The translations under genes were made by a program, and so were the position numbers. 31,786 nucleotides of DNA from Pseudomonadota bacterium (GTDB lineage Bacteria > Pseudomonadota > Gammaproteobacteria > Xanthomonadales > Xanthomonadaceae): assembly GCA_023444765.1 (NCBI GenBank), contig JAEXLY010000328.1:1-31786 (forward strand), read 5' to 3'. Positions 15,949 through 22,706 of the stretch are shown here, piece after piece (within the stretch, counting starts at the first letter, position 1; each line of letters starts with the position of its first letter). The notes beneath the pieces are model-generated. The model worked only from the letters and a program-made list of their open reading frames with translations. It made no database searches and was not told the origin of the DNA.

Positions 15949-17633
15949 CACAGGTTCCCCGCCTTGAGTTCGCGCACCGCATGGTCGGCGGCGCGCGCGG
16001 TCAGCGCCATGTAGGTCAGCGACGGATTGACGCAGCTGGCCGAGGTCATGCAGGCGCCGTCGGTCACGTACACGTTGGGCGCGTCCCACACCTGGTTGTG
16101 TCCGTTGAGCACGGAAGTCTTCGGATCGCGGCCCATGCGCGCCGTGCCCATCTCGTGGATCGCCCGGCCGGGCGCGGGTTCGGCCTCGTAGGTCCGCACG
16201 TCGCGAACGCCCGCCGCCTCCAGCATCTCGGCGGCATCGGCGGCCATGTCCTTGCGCATGGCGCGCTCGTTGTCGCGGATCGACACGTCCATCGCCAGCA
16301 CCGGCAGGCCCCACTTGTCCTTGGTGCCGTGGTCCAGGCGGATGGTGTTGTCGTGGTAGGGCAGCATCTCGCCGAACGCGGTCATGCCGATGCTCCAGTC
16401 GCCCGGCACGCTCGCGGCCTGCTTCAGGCCCGCCCCGATGCCCATTTCGGCGACGCTACGCGACCAGTCCTGGCGGCTCGCGCCGCCCTGGTAGCCGAAG
16501 CCGCGCAGGTAGTCGCGACGGTCCTCGCCGACGTTGCGGAAGCGGGGGATGTAGAAGCCGCACGGGCGGCGCCCGGAGTAGTACTTGTCCTCGAAGCCGT
16601 CCACGATGCCCTGGGCGCCGGCCTCGAAATGGTGGTCCATGACGTTGTGGCCCAGCTCGCCGGACGAGGACCCCAGCCCGCCTTCCCACACGTCGGTGGC
16701 CGAGTTCATCAGCACCCAGGTCGAATTGAAGGCCGAGGCGTTGAGGAAGATCACCCTGGCCGTGTACTGGTAGGTCTGTCCGTTCTCGGCATCGATGATC
16801 TCCACGCCGCGCGCACGCTTGCGGTCCTTGTCGTAGAGCACCTCCTTGACGATCGAGAACGGACGCAGGGTGAGGTTGCCGGTCTGCATCGCCGCCGGCA
16901 GGGTGGCCGACTGGGTCGAGAAGTAGGCGCCGTAGGGACAGCCCAGGATGCATTTGTTGCGGTACTGGCAGTTGGCCCTGCCCTGCTCCGGTCGCGGCTC
17001 GGTGATGTTGGCGGTGCGCGAGTGGATCATGTGGCGGCTGCCGCCGAAGGCCTTGCGGATGCGCGCGGCCACGTCCTTCTCGACCACGTTCAGCGGCACC
17101 GGCGGCAGGAACTTGCCATCGGGCAGCACGTCCAGGCCCTCGACCGTGCCGGCGATGCCGGCGAACGTCTCGACGTGGTCGTACCAGGGCGCGAGATCCT
17201 CGTAGCGGATCGGCCAGTCGATGGCGATGCCCTCGCGCGCGTTGGCCTCGAAGTCCATCCGCGAGAAGCGGTAGCTCTGCCGGCCCCACATCAGCGAACG
17301 CCCGCCGACGTGGTAGCCGCGGAACCAGTCGAAGCGCTTGGTCTCGGTGTACGGGCAGTCCTTCTCGTCCGCCCACATGCCGTAAGTGCTCTCCGACAGC
17401 GGGTAGTCGCGGCGCAGGACCGGGTGGGCTTCCTTCATCGCCTGGGTGGGCACGTTGCGATGGGGATAGTCCCAGGCCTCCTTGTGCGCGTTGACGTAGT
17501 CCTTGATGTGCTCGATGTTGCGGCCGCGCTCGAGCATGAGCACCTTGAGCCCCTTCTCGGCCAGTTCCTTGGCGGCCCAGCCACCGCTGATGCCGGAGCC
17601 GACGACGATCGCGTCGTAATGATTGTTCGCCAT
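15948..17633 (-). CDS. GMC-family FAD dehydrogenase, large subunit (right arm)
   Basis: A 561-residue flavoprotein paralogous to the left-arm GMC protein but clearly diverged. Landmarks are the FAD motif VVGSGISGGWAAKEL (10-24), GYHVGGRSLMWGRQSYR (107-123), the C-x5-C-x3-C cluster at Cys222/228/232 (CQYRNKCILGC) and the C-terminal GMC domain IHEMGTARMGRDP...VYVTDGACM...NPSLTYMALT. It most resembles large subunits of periplasmic sugar dehydrogenases; glycoside 3-dehydrogenase activity is inferred from the DUF1080 neighbour. It lacks a signal peptide and probably travels with the Tat-signal small subunit encoded next. Electron transfer would need a cytochrome c or quinone route encoded outside this window. 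The gene begins 28 nt after the TIM-barrel gene. Confidence 0.93.
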   Translation of the reverse strand: MANNHYDAIVVGSGISGGWAAKELAEKGLKVLMLERGRNIEHIKDYVNAHKEAWDYPHRNVPTQAMKEAHPVLRRDYPLSESTYGMWADEKDCPYTETKRFDWFRGYHVGGRSLMWGRQSYRFSRMDFEANAREGIAIDWPIRYEDLAPWYDHVETFAGIAGTVEGLDVLPDGKFLPPVPLNVVEKDVAARIRKAFGGSRHMIHSRTANITEPRPEQGRANCQYRNKCILGCPYGAYFSTQSATLPAAMQTGNLTLRPFSIVKEVLYDKDRKRARGVEIIDAENGQTYQYTARVIFLNASAFNSTWVLMNSATDVWEGGLGSSSGELGHNVMDHHFEAGAQGIVDGFEDKYYSGRRPCGFYIPRFRNVGEDRRDYLRGFGYQGGASRQDWSRSVAEMGIGAGLKQAASVPGDWSIGMTAFGEMLPYHDNTIRLDHGTKDKWGLPVLAMDVSIRDNERAMRKDMAADAAEMLEAAGVRDVRTYEAEPAPGRAIHEMGTARMGRDPKTSVLNGHNQVWDAPNVYVTDGACMTSASCVNPSLTYMALTARAADHAVRELKAGNL

Positions 17634-17661
17634 TGAGGCTGCGTCCTGGTTGAGGCGGGGG

Positions 17662-18534
17662 TTACACGTCGCACAGGCGGATGGCCTCGCGCAGCGAGGC
17701 GACCGGGTCCGGCGCGGACGGCATGAATTCCTGGGCGATGTACCCGTCGAATCCGGTGTCGCGGATCGCGCGGCAGATGGCCGGGTAGTTCAGCTCCTGG
17801 TCCTCGCCGATCTCGTGCCGGCCGGGCACGCCCGCCGTGTGGTAGTGCACGAACCAGCGGTGGTGGCGGCGGATGGTGGCGATGATGTCGCCCTCCATGA
17901 TCTGCATGTGGTAGATGTCGTAGAGCAGGCCGAAGTGGTCCGACCCCAGCGCCTCGCACAACTCGACGCCCCAGTCGGAGCGGTCGCACAGGTAGTCGGG
18001 GTGGTCGACCCGCGAGTTCAGCAGTTCCATCACCAGCCTGACGCCGCGCTTCTCCGCATGCCCGAGGATGCGCTTGAGGCCGGCGGCGGAGTTGGCCATG
18101 CCTTCGGCCGGGTCCATGCCGTTGCGGTTGCCGGAGAAGCAGATCAGGTTGCGGTAGCCGGCATCTGCCACCAGGTCGATGTGGCGGGTGTAGCGCGCCA
18201 CCAGCTCGTCGTGGAAGCGGGTCTCGGCGAACCCCCGCTCCAGCCCGAGCTCGGCGCCGTTGCACATCGAGCTGTGCACGCCATGCGTCTTCAGCACGGG
18301 CCAGTCGTCCGGGCCGACCAGGTCGATGGCGGAAAAGCCGATCTGCTTCACGGTGCGGCACAGCTCGGCGATCGGCGTCTGTCCGAACGTCCAGCGCGCC
18401 ACCGAGTGCCTGAGGTTGGATTTCAGCGGTTGCGCAACGGCCTCGCCTGCCGGAAAGAGCCCGGACGATGCCAGCCCCATCCCGCCCACCATCGTGGCGC
18501 GCAGCGCGTCGCGCCTCGTGAATGTGTGCGTCAA
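17662..18534 (-). CDS. Tat-exported TIM-barrel isomerase (hydroxypyruvate isomerase-like), TTG start
   Basis: A 290-residue protein, first gene of the right arm. Starting at TTG 18534 gives THTFTRRDALRATMVGGMGL, a clear twin-arginine signal, with a strong GGGGAGG site 6 nt upstream; the first in-frame ATG (18492) would cut the signal off after its arginines. The mature part is an AP_endonuc_2 TIM barrel with Glu170 (LVMELLNS), Asp206/His209 (LLYDIYHMQ), His232 (VHYHTAGVPGRHE) and Glu269 (IAQEF), plus GEDQELNYPAI as in hydroxypyruvate isomerases. A hydroxypyruvate role is unlikely for an exported protein in this context; a periplasmic keto-sugar isomerase/epimerase or lyase is more plausible (inference). 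Its promoter and operator lie about 260-300 nt upstream. Confidence 0.88.
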   Translation of the reverse strand: MTHTFTRRDALRATMVGGMGLASSGLFPAGEAVAQPLKSNLRHSVARWTFGQTPIAELCRTVKQIGFSAIDLVGPDDWPVLKTHGVHSSMCNGAELGLERGFAETRFHDELVARYTRHIDLVADAGYRNLICFSGNRNGMDPAEGMANSAAGLKRILGHAEKRGVRLVMELLNSRVDHPDYLCDRSDWGVELCEALGSDHFGLLYDIYHMQIMEGDIIATIRRHHRWFVHYHTAGVPGRHEIGEDQELNYPAICRAIRDTGFDGYIAQEFMPSAPDPVASLREAIRLCDV

Positions 18535-18794
18535 GTCAAACCTCCCCGATTTTGCCCAGGCGGCGTTTCCGGCATTGCGTACCCCCGGCCGATCGGGGCT
18601 CGGCCGGGCGGTGCGGGTGTCCGGGCACGGGAGATGCGTCGGCGGGCCACAGGGGCAGCCGCCGACACACAGGTTTACCGAATCGTGGTGTCGCGGCGCG
18701 CGCGACCGACATGCCAGCCGCGTGCGGCCAGGTCGACGAAATGCCCATGCTTTACCGGCCTCCCAACCGGTACAGACACGCGAATCCGCTCGAA

Positions 18795-18808
18795 TGCAAT
18801 CGATTGCA
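18795..18808. promoter_or_regulatory. LacI-type operator, right arm
   Basis: The perfect palindrome TGCAATCGATTGCA, identical to the core of the left-arm operator. It begins at the last base of the predicted -10 hexamer of the minus-strand promoter, so a bound repressor would cover the transcription start. Confidence 0.85.
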
Positions 18809-18835
18809 CGATAGCAATCGCAGTCCCGATTGCAA
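18808..18835 (-). promoter_or_regulatory. Predicted sigma-70 promoter of the right arm
   Basis: Read on the minus strand: TTGCAA (18835-18830, 4/6 match to TTGACA), a 16-nt spacer, then TATCGT (18813-18808, 4/6 match to TATAAT), with the operator directly downstream. Position and spacing support it; the hexamers alone are modest. Confidence 0.55.
18814..18833. promoter_or_regulatory. Second, gapped inverted repeat beside the operator
   Basis: GCAATCG (18814-18820) and CGATTGC (18827-18833) are the operator half sites separated by CAGTCC. They fall across the spacer and edge of the predicted -35. This could be an auxiliary or degenerate operator; LacI proteins normally need fixed spacing, so binding is uncertain. 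Confidence 0.45.
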
Positions 18836-19018
18836 GGCCCCCCGGTCGCGATCTGCGCACCGACCTGCCGGTTCCCCGTCTCCGGATGACCGGCTGCGCC
18901 GTCCGTGGCCGACAACCGCGACCACGCGCTCCCCGGGGTGGTGCCTGGCCTGCCGTCTCTGTCGCACTGAAGCCGGCGTGGCTTAAACCCCGGGCCGCGC
19001 GCCTGCATCGGACTGGAT

Positions 19019-19603
19019 ATGCTGATGGCGACGATGAATGCATCCCTGGACGAGGCAGGCGCCGCGACCGACGTGGACCACGCGCTCGCGCGGGCATCGG
19101 CAGGCGGGGATGTCGCCGCGTTCGAGGCGCTCTACCGGCGCCATGCCGGCCGCGTCCACGGCGTGATCCTGCGGCTGGTCGGCCATCAGCACAGTCGCGC
19201 CGAAGACCTGACCCAGGAAGCCTTCGTCCGCGCCTGGCAGGCGCTGCCCGGATTCCGGTTCGAGAGCGCGGTCGGCACCTGGCTGCACCGGCTCGCGGCC
19301 AACACCGCGCTGATGGAGTTGCGCAGCCGCCGCGCCGGCCCGGCGATCGATGCCGACGAGGACGCGCTGGACACCGTCGGCACCGGCGACACTGCCGGCC
19401 ACCGCACCGCGCTGTCGATGGACCTGCAGCAGGCGGTCGACAGCCTGCCGCCGCGCGCCCGCGCCGTGCTGGTGCTGTACGACATCGAGGGCTGGACCCA
19501 CGAAGAGATCGCCACCGCGCTGGGCATGGCGGTCGGCAGTTCCAAGGCGCAACTGCATCGCGCGCGCAGGTTGCTGCGCACCCGGCTTGGAGATTCGGAA
19601 TGA
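19019..19603 (+). CDS. ECF-type RNA polymerase sigma factor
   Basis: A 194-residue sigma-70 family protein with only regions 2 and 4, as in extracytoplasmic-function sigma factors. Region 2 covers about 38-82 (FEALYRRHAGRVHGVILRLV, then DLTQEAFVRAWQALPGF). Region 4 covers about 140-190 (LPPRARAVLVLYDIEGWTHE, then ALGMAVGSSKAQLHRARRLL, the HTH that reads the -35). It should direct RNA polymerase to a small set of promoters. Start ATG 19019 is the first; ATG 19025 or 19034 are possible and no strong ribosome site separates them. The stop overlaps the next start (ATGA), so it is translationally coupled to the membrane protein gene, the usual place for an anti-sigma factor. Confidence 0.93.
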   Translation: MLMATMNASLDEAGAATDVDHALARASAGGDVAAFEALYRRHAGRVHGVILRLVGHQHSRAEDLTQEAFVRAWQALPGFRFESAVGTWLHRLAANTALMELRSRRAGPAIDADEDALDTVGTGDTAGHRTALSMDLQQAVDSLPPRARAVLVLYDIEGWTHEEIATALGMAVGSSKAQLHRARRLLRTRLGDSE

Positions 19604-20145
19604 ACACCCCACGCAACCAGCACGACCTGCCCGCCGCACTTCGCATGCAGCTGCGCGGGCTGCGTACGGCGCAGGAACCCGGCCACGACCTGTGGCCCGG
19701 CATCGCCGCCAGGCTGGCGGGGCAGCCACAACCGCAGGCGCCTGCCCCCGGCGCGCGCTGGCGTCGCCTGCCGCAGATGCTGTCCCTGGCCGCGGTGCTG
19801 GCGCTGGCGCTGGGCCTGGGCTGGCAGCTGCGTCCCGATGGCCAGGCCCCGGCTCCGATGGCGGTGCCCCCGGCGCCCGCCTCCGACACCCTCGGGCCGG
19901 CGACGGGGGCGCCCCTGGTGATGGTGGCCGACGCCATGACCCGCGAATACCAGGGCGCGCTGCGCGAGCTGCCGGCGCCGCGACCCGCCACCCCGGGTTA
20001 TTCCAGCCTGCTCGAACTCGATGCCAGCGCCGCCGCCGTGCGCGAGGCGCTGGCGCAGGATCCCGACGCTGTCTTCCTGCTGCAGCGACTGCAGCACATC
20101 CATGCCCGCCGCCTGGCGCTCACCCGGCAACTCGCCAGCGCCTGA
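19600..20145 (+). CDS. Single-pass membrane protein, probable anti-sigma factor
   Basis: A 181-residue protein with an N-terminal cytosolic part of about 60 residues (LPAALRMQLRGLR, then GHDLWPGIAARLAG), one membrane helix (LPQMLSLAAVLALALGLGWQ, about 62-81) and a periplasmic tail rich in Pro and Ala. The tail ends with a helical segment VREALAQDPDAVFLLQRLQ. Topology, overlap with the sigma factor gene and the GHDLWPGIAARL motif common in such partners suggest an anti-sigma factor. There is no HxxxCxxC zinc motif, so it would not be a ZAS-type anti-sigma. The function is inferred from position and topology. Confidence 0.75.
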   Translation: MNTPRNQHDLPAALRMQLRGLRTAQEPGHDLWPGIAARLAGQPQPQAPAPGARWRRLPQMLSLAAVLALALGLGWQLRPDGQAPAPMAVPPAPASDTLGPATGAPLVMVADAMTREYQGALRELPAPRPATPGYSSLLELDASAAAVREALAQDPDAVFLLQRLQHIHARRLALTRQLASA

Positions 20146-20173
20146 CGCACGCCAACGTCCCAGGAGAACCCCG

Positions 20174-21055
20174 ATGAAAGCCCTGTCCCTTACCCTGCTG
20201 GCCGCACTGACGGCAGCACCCGCCTTCGCCGCCACGCCCATCGACGAGACCCGCCCGCTGGATCCACGCGGCAGCGTCGACGTTTCCAACCTGAAGGGCC
20301 GCATCGAGGTGCGCGCCTGGGACCGCGACGAGGTCCGCATCACCGGCAGCCTCGGCGAGGGCGTGGAGCGCCTGCAGATCGAGGGCGACCGCCGGAGCCT
20401 CGAGGTCAAGGTGCGTTATCCGCGCAACAGCAACCGTGCCGAGGACACCACGCTGATCCTGCAGGTGCCGCAGCTGGCGGAACTGGAGGTCGAGGGTGTC
20501 GCGGTGGAGATCGACGTACACGGCATGGCCGGCCGCTCGCTGGAGATCGAGAGCGTCAGCGGCAACATCGTGGCGGTGGGCGCGCCGCGGCAGGCCGACA
20601 TCAGCAGCGTCAGCGGCAACCTGCAGCTCAACCTCAACAGCCAGAAGGTCGATGTCGAGAGCGTCAGCGGCAACATCGCGCTGCGCGGCCGCATCAGCGG
20701 CGAGATCTCGGCCGAGACCGTGTCCGGCGACATCCGCATCGACAGCCGCGGCGAACCCACGCGCAAGCTCGACACCTCCAGTGTCTCGGGCAACGCCAGC
20801 TACGTCGGTGGCCTCGCCGCCGGGGGCAGGATCAACGCCGAGTCGGTCAGCGGCGACATCCGCCTGAGCCTGCCGCGCGCGCTCTCGGCGCGGGTCCACG
20901 GCGAAAGCTTCAGCGGCGACCTGCGTGCGCCCCAGGCCAGCATCCAGCGCCCCGGCTTCGGCCCGGGTTCGAGCTTCGAGCACACCTACGGTGGCGGTGA
21001 GGGCGAGATCCGGATGGAAACCTTCTCCGGCAGCGCGGAGCTGGTGCTGGAGTAA
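20174..21055 (+). CDS. Exported DUF4097 beta-solenoid protein
   Basis: A 293-residue protein with a Sec signal peptide (MKALSLTLLAALTAAPAFA). The rest is a DUF4097-type repeat domain. From about residue 127 on, coils of 18-21 residues each carry a VSGN or VSGD turn (ESVSGNI, SSVSGNL, ESVSGNI, ETVSGDI, SSVSGNA, ESVSGDI, then ESFSGDL and ETFSGSA), consistent with a right-handed beta-helix. It is probably periplasmic or surface-associated. It follows the putative anti-sigma gene by 28 nt with an AGGAG ribosome site, so it is likely co-transcribed. Related three-gene sets (ECF sigma, membrane partner, DUF4097) are common in this bacterial group, but I know of no established molecular function. 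Confidence 0.88.
   Translation: MKALSLTLLAALTAAPAFAATPIDETRPLDPRGSVDVSNLKGRIEVRAWDRDEVRITGSLGEGVERLQIEGDRRSLEVKVRYPRNSNRAEDTTLILQVPQLAELEVEGVAVEIDVHGMAGRSLEIESVSGNIVAVGAPRQADISSVSGNLQLNLNSQKVDVESVSGNIALRGRISGEISAETVSGDIRIDSRGEPTRKLDTSSVSGNASYVGGLAAGGRINAESVSGDIRLSLPRALSARVHGESFSGDLRAPQASIQRPGFGPGSSFEHTYGGGEGEIRMETFSGSAELVLE
20547..20678 (+). repeat. 54-nt period coding repeat in the DUF4097 gene
   Basis: The 15-mer AGCGTCAGCGGCAAC begins at 20552, 20606 and 20660, exactly 54 nt (18 codons) apart. The first and third copies sit inside 24-bp identical stretches (20547-20570 and 20655-20678). It reflects recent or conserved duplication of solenoid coils. Confidence 0.85.
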
Positions 21056-21072
21056 ACCGTCGGGCGCGAGGG

Positions 21073-21151
21073 GGAATGCCGCGGGCTGCCGCCGACCGCC
21101 CGGTCGCCTCGCAGGAGGGCCGGGCGGTCTCGTGTCCGGGCAGCGCATTCC
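21073..21151 (+). other. Nested three-arm inverted repeat (structured leader or terminator)
   Basis: Three nested pairings fold the gap after the DUF4097 gene: GGAATGC (21073-21079) with GCATTCC (21145-21151), GCTGCC (21085-21090) with GGCAGC (21139-21144), and a 10-bp GACCGCCCGG (21094-21103) with CCGGGCGGTC (21120-21129). The terminal loop is 16 nt. It starts 18 nt after the stop, so it may end the sigma operon transcript; no T run follows. It may instead be a leader structure of the next operon. Confidence 0.55.
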
Positions 21152-21277
21152 GCGCGACGCATTGCGGGCGGCGCGCCGGGTGCGGTGCCACCGGGGAACC
21201 CGGCGACGGAGGAGCCGATGCTAGTATCCGGCCGTCCGCCGCGCGCCCGTCTCCGCGGCGATCTCCGGGGAGGGAGC

Positions 21278-21691
21278 ATGGTCCGTTCGACGCTCGCGGT
21301 GCTGCTCGGCCTGCTGGTGGCGCTGGCGACGATGCTGCTGCTCGAATACATCGGCATGTCGCTGTTCCCGCTGCCGCCGGGCGTCACGCTCGAGACCGAG
21401 GAAGATCTCGCACGCCTCGTCGCCTCCGCCAGTCCCGGCAAGCTGGCCTGGGTGCTGATGGGCTGGACGTTCGCGGCCCTGGCCGGCGGTTGGGCCGCGA
21501 CGCGTGCCGGGCGCCGCCGCACCGGCGAGGCGCTCGCCGTCGGCGCCCTGATCGTGGCCGGCGTGCTGGCCAACGCGGCCATGCTGCCGCACCCGGCCTG
21601 GATGACGACGCTGGGCGTGCTGCTGCCGCTGCCCGCGGCCTGGCTCGGGGCGCGCCTGGCCCGGCCGCGCGCTGTCCCGACCACGCCCTGA
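21278..21691 (+). CDS. Small four-helix membrane protein, unknown function
   Basis: A 137-residue hydrophobic protein with four likely membrane helices (about 4-22, 49-68, 76-96 and 98-118) and an acidic loop GVTLETEEDLARL between helices 1 and 2. The start at ATG 21278 follows GGGGAGGGAGC, a strong ribosome site; longer forms from 21185 or 21218 would add a basic, non-conserved-looking extension. I do not recognise a family with confidence. It ends 24 nt before the BASS transporter gene and is probably co-transcribed with it. Confidence 0.75.
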   Translation: MVRSTLAVLLGLLVALATMLLLEYIGMSLFPLPPGVTLETEEDLARLVASASPGKLAWVLMGWTFAALAGGWAATRAGRRRTGEALAVGALIVAGVLANAAMLPHPAWMTTLGVLLPLPAAWLGARLARPRAVPTTP

Positions 21692-21715
21692 CCGACGCCA
21701 AGGAGCGACGCCACG

Positions 21716-22576
21716 ATGCAGGCATCCCTGTTGACCACCCTGCTGCTGCCGCTCGCCCTGGGCGTGATCATGTTCGGGCTTGGCCTGGGCCTGACCATCG
21801 ACGATTTCCGCCGCGTGGCGCGCTACCCGCGCGCGGTGCTGCTGGGCCTGTTCCTGCAGACCGGCGTCCTGCCCTGGGTGGCGCTCGGGCTGGCGCTGCT
21901 GTTCCGGCTGCCGCCCGAACTGGCGGTGGGCCTGATGCTGCTCGCCGCCTCGCCCGGCGGGGCCACCGCCAACATCTACAGCCATCTGGCCCACGGCGAC
22001 GTCGCGCTCAACATCACCCTCACCGCGATCAACAGCCTGCTGTGCCTGCTGACCCTGCCGGTGATCCTGAACCTGTCGCTCGAGTTCTTCCTCGGCGCCG
22101 GCCAGTACGTGCCTCCGCCGGTGCGCAAGATCGTGGAGGTCGCGCTGATCATCGTGCTGCCGGTGGCGATCGGCATGGCGGTGCGCCGCTTCGCGCCGGG
22201 TTTCGCGACCGGGATGGAGAAGCCGGTGCGGCTGCTGTCGGTGCTGGTGCTGGCCCTGCTGATCGTGGCCGCGGTGGTGCAGGCCTGGAGCACGCTGCTG
22301 GCCTGGTTCGCCGTGGTGGGCCTGGCCTGCCTGCTGTTCAACCTCGCCAGCATGGGCGTGGGCTACGCGGCGCCGCTGGCGCTGCGGCTGCCGAAGAAGC
22401 AGGCGGTGGCGATCGCGATGGAGATCGGCATCCACAACGGCACGCTGGCGATCTTCATCGCGCTCAGCGTGCTGGGCAACGCGGCGATGTCGGTGCCTGC
22501 CGCGGTCTACAGCCTGCTGATGTTCTTCACCGCCGCCGCGTTCGCCTGGTGGGCGGCAAGGCGCGACGCCGGCTGA
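21716..22576 (+). CDS. Bile acid:sodium symporter (BASS/SBF) family transporter
   Basis: A 286-residue membrane protein with 9-10 helices. The first crossover region is ASPGGATANIYSHLAHGDVA (about 80-99), with the conserved small-residue motif after helix 3. The second is EIGIHNGTLAIFIALSVLG (about 239-257), corresponding to the ETGMQN-type motif whose acidic residue binds sodium in bacterial ASBT homologues. Such proteins import organic anions with Na+; bacterial substrates are mostly unknown and bile acids are unlikely here. ATG 21716 follows an AAGGAG site. The gene is downstream of the small membrane protein and is followed by a 130-nt convergent gap carrying the terminator of the opposing M16 operon. 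Confidence 0.92.
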   Translation: MQASLLTTLLLPLALGVIMFGLGLGLTIDDFRRVARYPRAVLLGLFLQTGVLPWVALGLALLFRLPPELAVGLMLLAASPGGATANIYSHLAHGDVALNITLTAINSLLCLLTLPVILNLSLEFFLGAGQYVPPPVRKIVEVALIIVLPVAIGMAVRRFAPGFATGMEKPVRLLSVLVLALLIVAAVVQAWSTLLAWFAVVGLACLLFNLASMGVGYAAPLALRLPKKQAVAIAMEIGIHNGTLAIFIALSVLGNAAMSVPAAVYSLLMFFTAAAFAWWAARRDAG

Positions 22577-22646
22577 GGCTGCAGCCCAGGCGACGTGCGC
22601 GGTCGCCCGCGTGCCGCGGGCGCATACGGCGCGTATCCATCCGACG

Positions 22647-22679
22647 GAAGAAAAACGGGGAGCCGTCGCCGGCTCCCCG
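22647..22679 (-). terminator. Rho-independent terminator of the M16 peptidase operon
   Basis: On the minus strand CGGGGAGCC pairs perfectly with GGCTCCCCG (9 bp, loop of 6), followed by TTTTTCTTC (plus-strand GAAGAAAAA at 22647-22655). It lies 28 nt after the stop of the second peptidase gene. It could also partly act on the converging BASS transcript, though the T tract serves the minus strand. Confidence 0.9.
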
Positions 22680-22706
22680 CTGTTCCATCGACGCTCCGCG
22701 TCGCGA

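Larger units (their letters stand above)
18535..19018. other. Regulatory intergenic region between right arm and sigma operon
   Basis: A 484-nt gap between divergent operons with no convincing gene. It holds the right-arm ribosome site (next to 18535), a roughly 260-nt untranslated leader, the operator and promoter at 18795-18835 and, to the right, the unrecognised promoter of the sigma factor gene. Small GC stem-loops occur in the leader, for example GTCGCG (18690-18695)/CGCGAC (18701-18706). The long leader may carry post-transcriptional control, but no known riboswitch is recognisable. Confidence 0.6.

Noticed and set aside
15981..17636. Long plus-strand open frame across the right-arm GMC gene
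   Set aside because: It is a mirror of the GMC gene with no motif; the minus strand encodes clear FAD and GMC motifs.
20547..20678. Regular repeats that could suggest a CRISPR-like array
   Set aside because: They are in-frame, with an 18-codon period and conserved protein turns; the intervening sequence is also coding and there are no cas genes.
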